From: Lycorma delicatula
Lineage: Eukaryota > Arthropoda > Insecta > Hemiptera > Fulgoridae
DNA length: 64,000 nt
Direction of reading: 5' to 3'
NCBI RefSeq assembly: GCF_047948215.1
Contig: NC_134457.1
Location: forward strand, 87,926,898 to 87,990,897
Shown here: piece after piece, positions 11,981-24,779 of the stretch
Layout: each line of letters starts with the position of its first letter
Numbering within the stretch: the first letter of the stretch is position 1
Notes under the pieces: generated by a model
Told to the model about the DNA's origin: nothing
Databases searched by the model: none
The model's input: the letters and a program-made list of their open reading frames with translations, nothing else
Program-made: the position numbers and the translations under genes

Positions 11981-13479
11981 AAAATGGTTATTTTTCATGC
12001 GATTATGTTAATTTTACTTAAACAATCTTTAATTTTATTTTTTTTTTAATGGACAGATCAACAAAAAATCTTCCTTTATGATAAAATAGCTATTTACAAA
12101 GATAAAAATCAGTAAACATAAGAAAACGGAGAGACGATGTATAGAGCCGATTTCCCAATAGATACATTACGAATAAATAAGATAAGATTCTTTTTAATGC
12201 AGGAAAACTTTTTTTATTCATAAATTTACTAACTAATTTTCTTAAATTTTCTCATAGAAATACTTTCAATAGGCTATGTACCATTTACTTCGTAACAACT
12301 CATTGCTTAATAATGATGACAAAAAATGTTAAAAATTTATGTTTCTACTCGTCTTCATAAACCATGTAACAAAATCTCAAAATTTAACAAAAATCTGGCA
12401 CAAATAAAGTTTGTTTGTAGAACATTCCCCTTTTAAAAAAAAAGAATTTTCGAGATTCATTTCTCAGAAGTGTAGAAAAGAAAGAATCGTTGAAAAAAGT
12501 GTATTTGATTGGAAGTAAGGCTTGTAAACACATAGAAACTTCATATGAATCGAATTTTAAACATCCTCTTTTTTTTTTAAATTGATAAAAGCTAAAAAAA
12601 ATTAATATTAGTGATAAGAGTAATCAATTAATGTCAGAAATACAGTATCACATCGTGCTTAAAGTATGCTGATATAAGAAATCTTATTGTTTATTATTTT
12701 TCCAATTTTTACATAATAAATTACTTCTCCAACACATAAATAGAATTACATATTATTTCAATAAAGTGTAACAGAATTTAGCAAAAAACAAATGTAATAT
12801 ACAGTTTTCTTATTATTATTTTTTTAAACAAAACTAAACTCATTTATTTATACAACAAAGCACCTTATTCAAAGAGTACTTCAAAACTGTGCATAATCTC
12901 AGTAAATTAAATTACATTGTATCTAATTTCAATCTATCCAACTTATAAGGAAATATACTTCATTTAATATTATTATTTATAAAATTAATAATAAAAATGA
13001 AAGTACATAAAATTTTACCTCTTGTAACACTAAACTTCGTCATATTTAAATAAATAAAAAAAATTGTTAACAAATAATTTGAACAGAGATTGAAAATTAA
13101 AACTAACACTTGATTTTTAAAATAAAATATAATGATGCATAAAAAATATAAACAATTAATTGTTATTATTATTAATAATTAGCGAAATGTGTATATTTAT
13201 ATAATTTTTTGATAAAAATATTTAATTACTACTGTTATATCATATATTCCTTGTCTTGATCTCAATCTTTGTCTATCTTAGTATTAAAATAAAGATCTTA
13301 TCACACGGTATTGCATTAGGTTTATATATCATAAAATCAATAATTAAAAAAAGCCAGTAAAGAGTTACATAACTTTTCCAGCTTAGCTCGGCTACTGAGG
13401 GCTTCGCTCTTAAAAGACTACTGCTTAGAAGAAAAATTAAGCTGAATATTAAAATATGAAAGTAAAGAATTATGTAAAA
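11981..13479. other. Unassigned A+T-rich sequence
   Basis: No gene found. Low complexity, with frequent T and A runs. Confidence 0.35.
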
Positions 13480-14085
13480 AAACGTTATACTTTTTAAGTA
13501 AAATTTTGAGATACAAAACCACAGTGATCCTATCTCCCCATTTCCTTGATTGTAATTAAAATTAAATGGCACCATTAACCCATATTCAGAAGTTATTGTA
13601 CAAAATTTAATAAAAATTGGTAAACCCAGTCTGAAGATATCAAGCACAACTAATAAACATGAAAAAAATTGTTATTATTCTTATTATTCACCTCTGAATG
13701 AAATCGCTAAAATACAAAACCAAAGTGACATGTTAATATAATGGAATCATCTAATTAGCATAAGAATGTGTCTTTGAATTCAGGGACAACAAAAATTTGC
13801 TTCTAACATTTTATGGGAGCTTGAATAAGTTAAACACCATTAGTATGTACAGTATGTATCTTAGCTACCTAAGAGTAATTTAATTTTGTAAAAAATTGTG
13901 TCTACCTAAGAGTTATTTAAATATGTAAAAAAATGTATTTATCCTCCAAGTAAAATTTTAAGATAAAGGACCCATAGGGTTCATATTTCTCTGCCCTCTT
14001 AATGAATTGAGTTCAAAATTAAATGACATCAACACCTCATATTCAGAAATCTCCTAAATTTCATTTGAATCAGTCTATCTAGTGT
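13480..14085 (+). repeat. Diverged direct repeat pair
   Basis: Two stretches, about 13490-13605 and 13948-14050, share AAGTAAAATTTT, a GATA/CAAA block, TAATTAAA/CAAAATTAAATG, and CCATATTCAGAA or CTCATATTCAGAA in the same order. They are clearly related but diverged. The 124-codon - strand open frame at 13273-13647 falls in this region and I do not regard it as a gene. Confidence 0.4.
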
Positions 14086-17000
14086 GAAATATGAAATAAA
14101 AAACAGGCCAACATACATATATACATAAAAAAGTATGCGTATATATACAAATGTATGAGCATACATAAGTCCTACCAAAGTTTTTTGGTGGTAAAACTGT
14201 ATTTTTGAAAAGAGGGAGGTTATGAAACATCAATATTAACAAAAACCCCACATGCAAAATTTGACTCCATTAGCATACTTTCCTTTGTAGTATATTGTAT
14301 GCAGTTTAACTGCACAGCTGAGAAAGCAAAAATGGTATTAATATGATTAAATAATATTACTGTTTTGTGTGAATTAAATTATTTTGATACATTATTTTTT
14401 TTAAAAATACATTTATAAAACAATTGTTAATTTTTTTTTTTTTTTAATTGTAACAATGTTTTTATGAAGCTAATATTTCCAGTGAATGTAGAAATTAAAA
14501 AGCGGAAATTTAGAAAACTGGAAAAGTATTATTTTCAGTACTTTTTGAAGTTGTTTTTATTATTTTAAAATTATTTCATTTAACAGTTTTTACTTTTAAT
14601 TTTTTCATAAAGTCTACAAAAAAACTGCCTACATATAAAAAACAAGTTGTTCACATTGACATAAGAGGTGAGAAACCTGCACCTTTGTAAAAGAAAATGT
14701 GAATAATACAATATAGAGACTGAATATGGGTTTGAGCTAAGGCTCTCCAAACAGACGTATTCCAGATCCTGATTATGGATTATTTCTTATTCTAAGAATT
14801 CCAGCTGGTTTGTTTAATTTTTGCTAGAAAATATGTACTTGAATATCAGAATTAAGATTACATGACAATTATAAACACATACAAAGTGTTGCATTTATAT
14901 ATGTGAGAATTTGACTTTGTTTTATCATTTAAATATTATGTACACATAATAAAAATATAATTGAATTATTTAAATATAATCTATATATAGATTTTTTTTT
15001 TAAATCCATAAATAAAAAATAAACCTGTAATTTCACAGAAAATTTGCCAAAGAACAATAGCTAGGAGTAACAAACAATTTGTCCAGCATTAATTTGACCA
15101 TGAACAATTTGTCTTTTGGTTAGTGGAGGTGAGTTAACACTACCCAGCTCAGCTGGTCCAACCATTTAACTTGTTGGGCTCAACAGATTATTAGAGGCAA
15201 ATCAACTCACTGCAGTAATACTTATAATACAATTTCTACACAACTTTTGGTACAATTAGTTGTGATTGAGTCATCACTTTCCGATTTTATAAATGACAGT
15301 ATCTAAACTAATTAATTAAAAGTGAAACGTTTAAATTAAAAATTCTAAAAACAAATTTCATGAATGACATCACAGATTGATATTTTAACTCTGTGTGAAG
15401 TTGACTGGTTGGTCTGACAATGCTTCCGTCACCTAAAAATATGGAGAAATTATGGGAAATTCTGAAATTGGATAAGTTGGTGGTGGTTTGATCCTGATTT
15501 AGGGATACCTAATTTGGTTGTAAAATAAATCTACATTCAACACAATTTAGTTGGAAGTATTTTGTAGCAGATTTCCTCCGGTGGTTCTGTTTAAGTTTTT
15601 TCCACATAACTTAAGGTGAAAATATTCTAAACAAAAAATAGATTTCTAAATAGACTTTTTGAAGATTGTTTTTTATGTTTTTCCAAAGTTACTGACATAT
15701 TTTATAGTATATTTAAAAATGTCTTTGTATATTTAAAATGCTTTCTGCTTAATTTATGTGGAAAACTTTAAATGAAACTTCCATTACAAGATAAAAATAT
15801 AACCTGTGAAATATATACATTCAGATAATTTAATAAAGAAACTAAACAAAGTTCTTAAAATTCAAAAAAAAAATTAATGTAAAATTTCAATAATTAATAA
15901 TCTATAAATGAAATAACAATTAAATTTAAGTCTAAATATTGTTTATGAGCAATAATAATTAGATTAAAAAGTGAAATTATAAAGAAAACACATACATTAT
16001 CTTGGGCAGGAGTTACATTGAGTAAGAAAGTTTGTCTAAATTAAAGATAGATAAAAAGCAGTGTTCCAAATTTCTGAAAATGATTCTAACAGCTTTTAGA
16101 AATTTTAACAGTTCATCAATTTCAGCCATATTAATACTTAGAACACTATCTAGTTATCAAATGGACATATTGGAAGGTCATTTAATGACATGAGAAACCA
16201 TGTACTTACCTAGTGCGCTTGACAAAGAAAATTTATTCACAGTGAAGATTTAATGAAGAATCTTGAGACAGTAGGGTACATTTTTGAATACAATTGAACA
16301 AATAGTTATTTTTAATCTCCTTGCTATTGTTAGTTGTCAGGGGTTCAGTTAACTTGTAACTGAAGCATTTTCTGAAAATGATAGTCCACAGAAATCTATT
16401 TCTTTTTTCCTTAGAAAACTGGTCGACATAATGAGTTATTAGGTGTTTTCCAATCTTCTTTGACAGAGTAGTAATTATTTTTACTCCTGGTTGCCTTTAT
16501 AACATCTTATCAACTAATGAATTGTCATAGTTACTTAATATGTATGTGCATGACATGAGATCATGTGGCAGTTACTCTTTCATCACCCATATATTTTTTT
16601 ATTCTATCAGCAGAAAATGTTTTGTTCTGAAGTCAGATCTATACATATGAAGCTTTCCTTCTTCATGTGAAACTTACCACATAAGTAAAAGGGTCTAAGA
16701 GAACCAAACAGAAAGAAGTCTGGTGTGATAAAATCTCTCCTACAAGGTGGATATAGTAGAATGTCAATGATTAACTTTTTAGACTATTAGTTATAGACTT
16801 GAAAGTCAGATTACAAATAATTATAGCTAGTAGTAAGCTGTTAACTTATATTTAACTTTAAGATATATGAAAGCACCTTCTTGTCAACTACAAAACTTGA
16901 TTTCAATCAACAGTTGAAACTACGTGAACATTATACTGAGTACAAAGGTTTCTTTTTTCTCTTTAATCTATATGTATTTTTTTCATCACCATTTTCTTCA

Positions 17001-17417
17001 TTTTATTTTCAGTCATATCTCTGTAGTTCTGGCTCTCTAAAAAATTTCACAGAAAATTAGACCATTCGCATTCAGTTAGATCGTTTGTATCACTATACAG
17101 AATGATGTTTGTGTTTTGAAATTTTTTCTGGAAAATTAGGATAATTCCACTTCATGATTTACTACTTGGATTCCGTCTAATAGCGATAGATCTGGTTCTC
17201 ATGACAAGCCCTTTTTCTTTCCAAAAAGTCATCTCCTTCACGTAGCATGATCTGAATTCTCCGAATATGTGAGTAGTTTCCATGAAAAAACCAGACCCAC
17301 AAAATACTCACAAAAGTATCTTTAAACTGACTTAGAATCAATTTTGCTATCATTTAAAATATTTAGTTTGTTATGAATAATTGAGGCAACTGTACAAATT
17401 CTTATTTTATAGTATTC
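14086..17417. other. Unassigned sequence, possibly old transposon remains
   Basis: No host exon can be supported over 3.3 kb. Two parts hint at old coding on the - strand. Around 16690-16760 there is a PDFFLFGSLRP-like string, as in the DDE region of Tc1/mariner elements. Around 17120-17300 a frame reads MTFWKEKGLVMRTRSIAIRR. Neither is long or well bounded enough to call. Confidence 0.3.
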
Positions 17418-17432
17418 ACAATTCTTTTTGCT
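17418..17432. repeat. SINE target-site duplication, left
   Basis: ACAATTCTTTTTGCT is repeated exactly at 17728-17742 on the other side of the SINE. Confidence 0.85.
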
Positions 17433-17727
17433 CTCTTTTTCCTGTTTTAGCCTCTAGTAAGTACCATTCAGTAATACTTCAGAGGATGAATGAAGATGAT
17501 ATGTATGAGTGTAAATGAAGTGTAGTCTTGTAAAGTCTCAGTTTGACCATTCCTGAGATGTGTAGTTAATTGAAACCCAACCACCAAACAACACCGGTAT
17601 CCACAATCTAGTATTCAAATCCGTGTAAAAATCACTGACTTTACTAGAACTTGAAAGCTGGAATTCTTGACTTCCAAATCAGCTGATTTGGGAAGACGCG
17701 TTCACCATTAGGCCAACTCGATCGGTT
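17433..17727 (-). mobile_element. tRNA-derived SINE, family A, copy 1
   Basis: The copy lies on the - strand, flanked by a perfect 15-bp target duplication. Read 5' to 3', the head carries a Pol III box A-like segment (TGGCCTAATGGTGAAC), then the palindromic CCCAAATCAGCTGATTTGG, then a box B position (diverged here), then a ~200-bp tRNA-unrelated body containing GGTTGGGTTTCAATTAACTAC and TCATCCTCTGAAG. The A-rich tail lies near 17433. It matches four other copies in this window (20316, 25357, 30835, 40959) throughout its length. Confidence 0.88.
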
Positions 17728-17742
17728 ACAATTCTTTTTGCT
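17728..17742. repeat. SINE target-site duplication, right
   Basis: Exact copy of 17418-17432. Confidence 0.85.
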
Positions 17743-18523
17743 GTAACTAATTTATCTTCTTCAATAACTTTATTAATCTGAGATTTTAGAGTTAGTATTT
17801 TAACTTCAATTGGTTATTCCTTATATTGTTTATCAGTAACATTAGTTTGGCCAGTTTTGAACTGTTCAACATAATATAAAAGTTTAATGATTCATACAAT
17901 GTTTTCAAGAACTTGTATACTCAGGATTAAATTTCACATGGTTTTACATCTTCTAAAACCAAAAATGTTTTCTGAAAATGTTTCTTAAAAAGTGCCAAAG
18001 ACTAGTCATTGCTAGGTTATTGATGATATTTATTTTAAAATAGCTATTAGTCAGCTGTTTTTAAATTGACAATGGATATGTTAATTTATGATAGTGGTTA
18101 CTTCATTAGATGCTTTTTCTTACCTATAGGTGTTTTAACTCTTTACTTATAGAATGATCCTTCCAAACAGTCAAATGAACTCAGTTGCTACAGAGATAAT
18201 TATAAAATAACCTATCTCTTAGAGTCTCGACTGTGATTTTCAGAGAAGTAAAATACACAGGTAATAGAATACATACATACTAAAATAACTTTTAATTCAA
18301 AAAGCCTCAAAAACCAACAACAACAAAAATAATGACTGAATTTATTTTATATCACAACACAGATTAATGTAAAATAATAAATGTGGTAAATAAAAATAAT
18401 GTAAATAATATTGTTTTATTTAATATTGCTGAGATAATGCCTATTACTCCTGCCTGCTGGTGACATTTTGTAATTAATACATGAAAACTATCCCAGTTAA
18501 TGTTTAAAAAAAAATAAATTACT

Positions 18524-18578
18524 ATTTCATGTTCTTGAAAGAACATGAAATGTTAGCAGTTCTTTCAAGAACTGCTAA
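18524..18578. repeat. Two adjacent short-spacer palindromes
   Basis: 18524-18551 is a 13-bp perfect inverted repeat around a 2-base centre (GTTCTTGAAAGAAC core). 18553-18578 is a second, 12-bp perfect inverted repeat around a 2-base centre (GTTCTTTCAAGAAC core). The cores are nearly the same, with GA versus TC in the centre, but the outer arms differ (ATTTCAT versus TTAGCA). Confidence 0.75.
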
Positions 18579-18919
18579 AGAATGAAACTGCATGATCTTC
18601 GACTTTTGACAGAATATCTGACAATAACATGATAAAATGTGGTTACTTTAAGCATATAGTCAAATGTATAGGTTGATTCTGTTTTGTCTGTAAGGATAAT
18701 AATTATTCTTCATATCTCTGCGTGAATAGTAGCCCTTTTTGTTATCTTAATCCAGTTCGAATTTACTATCACAGCAACTCAATTTGTTAATCCTGGTTTT
18801 TTTGTATGTTTGATTTGATTTGATTTTTACAAATTTTACTTATAATATATTTTTTATTTAAAAAAAGTATTAAAAGATTTTTAATTAAGAATATTTGCAA
18901 AGCAATAATGTTGTTTCAG

Positions 18920-18973
18920 TCAAGGCTAATTGACTGAGACAGGTTAATTGTTTCAGTCAACAATTAGCCTTGA
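18920..18973. repeat. Inverted repeat, 18-bp arms
   Basis: The left arm TCAAGGCTAATTGACTGA (18920-18937) and the right arm (18953-18973) are reverse complements except for a 3-base insertion in the right arm. A 15-base spacer separates them. Confidence 0.65.
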
Positions 18974-19287
18974 AGTGACCTTGAATTGACTTGAATTAGC
19001 CCTAGTTGGAAATTCTGTATAAATTTTAATTATATAGACAAATGTTAATATACCACAGAATGTCCTAATGATTGACAACTACAGTTAGTCTTCTATACCA
19101 GATAATAAATTCATTACGCTGCCTATAGTAGGATTTTGATTTGAATATATTGCCAAGAATTGTGTTTGTACTTCCACAGAGTGAAATAAATTCTGCCACA
19201 AAGCAGGACAGAAAACTCCTTTAATGGTCCTGGCACTGATAATGAGACTAGAAGTAAACAACCTGACAATGGTCTTCTGATTTTGCA

Positions 19288-19303
19288 GGGGGGGGGGGGG
19301 GGG
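19288..19303 (+). repeat. Homopolymer G(16)
   Basis: Sixteen consecutive G in otherwise A+T-rich DNA. This is either a true mononucleotide tract or a place where assembly and base-calling should be distrusted. Confidence 0.9.
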
Positions 19304-19569
19304 TTGAACATTGAACTAGTAACCCACTTGTAAAAATATGATGTTACAGATTGTTAAAACGAAGTCTTGGTTATAAGACTGGAAAAAAGGAACTCAATAT
19401 GTATGCCCACAAAAGAACTCAGATTATGGATCTTGGAAGGATTATGACAGTACATTTTGTCAGATAGCTAGAGACATACAGAATGCATTTCAGATTCAGT
19501 AGTATTGCAAGAAGACATAAGCTAATAAACTGAATGTCAAACACCATGAGATAATATGCATATTATATT

Positions 19570-20310
19570 AGAAGTAACAAAGGTAGACTTTACATAGGTT
19601 ACAGAGGAATAGTTTTTGTAGTTAGTAAAAAAACAGCAAATACTGTGATAAGATTCAAGGCAATAAGTAAAAAAGTGTGTATCATCACTTTAAGAGGTAT
19701 TTCCAAAAACATTTCAATCATTGTTATTTACGTTTGGTTTTAAGGATCATGAAAAAGTTACCTCTTTTAAGATGCTGGAAGCATATTGAAAAAGTTACCA
19801 ATATTAATTTACTAATGAAAGATGCTAACACAAAGATAGGGAATCAAGACATCTAGAAGGAATTGACAGGAAAAGAATGTCTGCATGAAAAATTCAATGA
19901 AAAAAATCCAGTGATTAAAATTTTTAAGACTTTTGAGTGTGGGGAATTTGAAAATGTATGTACATTTTTTAACAGAGTTAAGGTATCCATAAAGAAACAT
20001 GATTATAACCAGTTGGAAGAACTAAAAATAAAACAAAATAATATTCTGATAAGTAGGGGACATGTTAACAGTTATGCTTATTCATGCCATGGTAAGTACA
20101 AAAGGTGGGATAGATTGCCTGATAGATATTTAATTAATGTTAATGAGTAATGACATTAATGTCTGAGTAAATGACATTTACTCAGAGAACTGGTATGAAG
20201 AAAAGAAAAGTCCAGGATTAAAAGATTTTAGCAATATTGAAGATTCAAAAGTAGCAGAAGAATTCAAATTGAAATTATTAAGTGAGTTTCAGACTTTTTA
20301 TGTGAGAAAG
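19570..20310 (+). pseudogene. LINE endonuclease-domain fragment
   Basis: Broken + strand frames resemble the AP-type endonuclease of LINEs. At about 19600-19720 there is YRGIVFVVSKKTANTVIRF and then a CIITLRGISKNISIIVIYV block. At about 19820-19960 follows the GD-N region in decayed form (DANTKIGNQDI, then ELTGKECLHEKFNEKNPVIKI). Stops separate the blocks and no reverse transcriptase follows. A SINE (20316-20604) sits at the right edge, possibly inside the old element, since A/G-rich coding-like sequence resumes after it. Family assignment is by general pattern only. Confidence 0.5.
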
Positions 20311-20315
20311 AGAAA

Positions 20316-20604
20316 CCCACCAGGTTGGTCTAGTGGTGAACACGTCTTCCCAAATCAGCTGATTTAGAAGTTGAGAGTTCTAGCGTTCCAAGTCCTAGTA
20401 AAGTCAATTATTTTTATACAGATTTGACTACTAGATCATGGATACCGGTGTTCTTTGGTGGTTGAGTTTCAATTAACCACACATCTCAGGAATGGTCGAA
20501 CTGAGACTATACAAGACTATACTTCATTTACACTCATATATATTATCTTCATTCATCCTCTGAAGTATTATCTGAACAGTAATTACTGGAGGCTAAACAG
20601 GAAA
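20316..20604 (+). mobile_element. tRNA-derived SINE, family A, copy 2
   Basis: It begins CCCACCAGGTTGGTCTAGTGG (box A region), followed by CCCAAATCAGCTGATTTAG, a box B-like GCGTTCCAAGTCC, and the shared body (GGTTGAGTTTCAATTAACCAC, TCATCCTCTGAAG). It ends near GGCTAAACAGGAAAAAG. No clear target duplication was found. An open frame of 74 codons inside it is also present in the copy at 40959 and reflects shared repeat sequence, not a gene. Confidence 0.85.
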
Positions 20605-21130
20605 AAGATAAGTGATAAAGTGAAGAAGAAACGTGAAGTAGTAATGAAGAGAAGGACTGTAGGAGTGAAAGGAATGTGATGCAGACTTAAACCAGTCATT
20701 ACAAAACCCTACTAGAGACATTTTGTGGCAAGAAGGGATAAACATGCCAAGAACCCATGATTTATAGATAGGTAAATAGTTGTAAAGGTAAATGGTAAAG
20801 GCAAATGGTTGAAAGAAGTTAGAGTGATAGTTGTAAAGCCAAGCATATCAGGAAATAGAAGGACCAAGATGAAGAAGAGGAACAGAGAGGAGTATTTGGA
20901 GGTAAATCATTAAATGAGAATTCTTTTTAATAGAGGGGAGGGAATATTTTTATAAAATTTCCAAGTAAGGAGAATATTATTTTTTTAATTTGTGTAACTT
21001 AAGTATTGGTTTGCGTATGGTTTAGTTATTGGTCAATTTTATTGTTATTGTTGTTTTTAATTTAAACTCATATAATTGTTATTTATTCTGAAACATGCAG
21101 ATTAATCTGAACACAGATGTTATTTAATAA
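20605..21130. other. Unassigned A/G-rich sequence
   Basis: Purine-rich + strand (GAAGAAGAGGA-type strings), perhaps the decayed continuation of the LINE fragment to the left. No definite motif. Confidence 0.3.
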
Positions 21131-21956
<826 letters not shown>

Positions 21957-21959
21957 AGC

Positions 21960-23100
21960 AACTTTATTTAGAAAGAAATTCATATCTATACAACTTGGGA
22001 ATATCCAATAATTAATATGTTCTTTATTCTTGATTACTTTACATACACAATTTGGCCTCAATTCAATAAGTGTACTACACATTTTTTTTGATTTCTTCAT
22101 CATGAAACCATACTGATAATATTGCTTTAATGAGTCAAATTTTGTGGTACAATTCATTTTTGAGAGGTTTTTTTTACTATTAACCAAAGATTTTCAATTG
22201 AGTTTAAGTCTAAGGAGTTGCCTGGCCATGGAAGCACTTTAAAATATTTCTTCAAAAATCTTTTTCACTTTTTTAACAGTATGGCATGGTACCAAATCTT
22301 GTTGGAACACTGTGTTGCCTAAAAAGGAATTTGTTTGAAGTTGTCACAACTCTTTCCTACAGAGTCCTGATATATATCCATCACTTTTCAACATACCATC
22401 TACTGGAAGTAATGAACAAGGGCCTTCAAATGTGAAACAACCACAAAATATTTTTTTTATGAGCTGGTGATGTATTTTCATCTTATGCTTTTCTAATTTA
22501 TGTTACCCTTTGCCCCTGAATATAAAAGTTATAAAAGTTAGTTGGAAAACATAACATTTTTGCAGACTTATTTTTCCAGTTAACATATACTTTGGCCCAC
22601 AAGAACTTTCGTTTCACATTGCTGGTGTTGAAAGCTGCTTTTTAGATTGTCACTGAGCTTTCCGTCCAGTTGGAAGAAGTTAGCATCTAACAGTTGTCAA
22701 CTGTAAATCTGTTCCACTGGCTGCTAATTCTCAAGTTAAATCTTTTACAGCCATAGTTTCTTTTCCTTTAGGATAAAGAGGAACCAGTTTATTTAAATTA
22801 CTTTAAAATAGCACGTCCTTAGTCCAACACTAAGGACCTTAGTCCTTAGTCCAACTCAAAAGCTATTTGTTGTTGAGTCATATTGGTATGCTTACAATTT
22901 TCAAACTTTTTCTTGGTGTTAGATCTATTTATTATATAATTAAGACACCAGAACAAAAAATACGAAGACATGATTTTGTAATAAAAAATGAATTAAACTT
23001 TCACAAAACACCATTTATAATATGAAAATTGCTAAATAACCAAAGAACAATAACCTCGCATTACACAGACAACTTAAAGAATGGGTGAGGTCATTTATAC
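21960..23100 (-). mobile_element. Tc1-like transposon, decayed, copy 1
   Basis: On the - strand the 3' half reads FQQDLVPCHTVKKVKKIFEE, then VLPWPGNSLDLNSIENLW, then ...NCTTKFDSLKQYYQYGF and a C-terminal tail ending in CVCKVIKNKEHINYW. This is the order and spacing of the Tc1 DD34E region: the D of QQD (about 22310), the D-L-N and E of the DLNSIENLW block, then the tail. Upstream at about 22880-22860 is an N-terminal piece, MTQQQIAFE. Frameshifts and stops break the frame and the middle is poorly preserved. The upstream non-coding part (22950-23100) also matches the second copy (51795-52500). Confidence 0.75.
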
Positions 23101-24209
23101 ACAAATTTTTTGTTTAAGTGTTATATGAAGAAATATACTCTTTATTATACATCATTCTGCTTTTATCATACCATTAAATATAATTTTTGTTTCATATGAT
23201 ATATGAATTTAATATATTTTTTAATGCTAAATGAGAGAGAATTTTTCATTAACCTTTTATTTTAGAAAAATTTCAAAATTACGCTTAAATTTTTGATAAA
23301 GTAGTATATACAGATATCCATTAGATATGTCTGTTTGGTATATCATACTATTTAGTTAATTTTATTTATTTTATAAATAATGTTATACTTAGTAATGAAA
23401 GTTATTAAGAAAATGTTTAGAGAGTGAATGCAAAATACAATGTTTAAAAGTAATTAGTAGAATAGAAATAATAATGTCTAATTCATTAATTAAAACTATC
23501 TGAACAATTAATTAAAGCAATAAATTAGTTAACTTATTAATTAAAACTTTTCTGGGCAGTTTTTATTAGCTTTTATTTAAGTATAAAGTATGATTTATTT
23601 ATATAAACTTTTCATTAACACAGTCTAGTGCTCGACATAGAATCATATAATAAATGTGTTAAGTTTCAAGACTAAACTAACCAAAGCCAAATTCATTTAA
23701 CATCAAGAACCTTTTAATTAATTTTTATATACCCTAATAACACATATGTTCTTAAGAAGATTAATCTGTTATACATAAGAAATAAATAATAGTTTATTAT
23801 AAAAGTAAAAATTTATTATTGTAATAATCTATTATACATAGCTTATTATAGAATAATGACTTTTTCTTGTATTTTATTAACATCATGTAATTATTGTTCT
23901 TTGATGTAATATGGTGGCATTAAACTGATCTTCATTTTATGAATAAAAACAAGAATATTAAAATTAATAAAACTTTTAGTACACAAAGAATTTAATTTTT
24001 TAAGCTTATCAGTAGTATGTAATAAGGTACACTTAATATACTCCACATACATTTATTTTGTCTGTTGTTCATTCATTTTGAATTATTAAAAAATCCTGAA
24101 TTGTGCAGCAATATTGGAAGTAAGGCACATTAACACTATTATACACTAAGAGAGTGATAGTATAAAATTTAAATCAAGAGTAATTTAATAAAAATAATTC
24201 ACTTTTTTA

Positions 24210-24211
<2 letters not shown>
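23101..24211. other. Unassigned A+T-rich sequence
   Basis: No gene or clear repeat seen. This lies downstream of the unknown - strand gene. Confidence 0.35.
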
Positions 24212-24242
<31 letters not shown>

Positions 24243-24250
24243 AATATATA
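24212..24250. repeat. (TA)n microsatellite
   Basis: About 28 bases of perfect AT/TA alternation from 24212, then an imperfect CAAATATATATAAT extension. Confidence 0.9.
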
Positions 24251-24257
24251 TAATGTA

Positions 24258-24412
24258 TTCATCTGCTGATCTCTGTGGCAAAGGGATAACATCTCAGCCT
24301 CAAGGTCCCGGTTCAATTTCCAGTCAGACATGGCATTTTTCATTCACTACAGAATTTTATTTTATATTCCCTTGGCACAAGCTTATATGGTGAATTCATC
24401 ATAAAAAATACA
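24258..24412 (+). mobile_element. tRNA-derived SINE, family B, copy 1 (diverged)
   Basis: A tRNA-like head (TCTGTGGCAAAGGGATAAC as box A region; CCCGGTTCAATTTCCAGTC as box B) is followed by the family-specific body GACATGGCATTTTTCATTC...GCACAAGCTTATATGGTGA. It matches the better preserved copy at 31477-31628. Confidence 0.7.
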
Positions 24413-24708
24413 TTTTAAAAGTTAAATTTATAACAGCTAATTTAATTTAGTATACAAATGAAAATGAACTATATTAGCTATACAATGATAAAAGTCAACA
24501 TCATAAAATTAAAAAAAAAAAAAAACCATGTTATCTGCAAACAAATAAATATCACAATATTCAAAGACTGTACATCATTAATGTATAAAACAAAGAGGAG
24601 AATATTTATGAATTTTTTATAATTTAATATTTTTAATCATTGTTAAGCATTGTAAATGAGTTAGGTTATGTAATTTTACCTTTGTGGTAACATAAACACT
24701 ACACACAA

Positions 24709-24779
24709 TTAAACATCTAACCTTTTCGGTGTATTATCTATGACCCAGTTTGAACACATACATGTGTATTTAAAATATA
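24709..24779 (-). CDS. Unknown 167-residue protein, last exon, distal part (exon 3b)
   Basis: This is the downstream remnant of the last coding exon of the - strand gene, cut off by the transposon at 24780-26224. Removing the transposon and one copy of its TA target duplication joins codon CTA across the site. The frame then stays open for 22 further residues, to the TAA stop at 24711-24709. The inferred ancestral C-terminus is rich in aromatic and Cys residues (KYTCMCSNW...) and ends TPKRLDV. In the present arrangement this part is not reached, because translation stops inside the transposon end at 26171. The evidence is the continuous frame; chance continuity over 22 codons in A+T-rich DNA is not negligible. 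Confidence 0.45.

Larger units (their letters stand above)
17743..19569. other. Unassigned sequence with inverted repeats and a G run
   Basis: No gene supported. The stretch contains paired palindromes at 18524-18578, an 18-bp inverted repeat at 18920-18973, and a run of 16 G at 19288-19303. Confidence 0.35.

Noticed and set aside
13273..13647. 124-codon - strand open frame rich in Phe, Leu and Ile
   Set aside because: It lies in a diverged direct repeat and has the composition of translated A+T-rich DNA.
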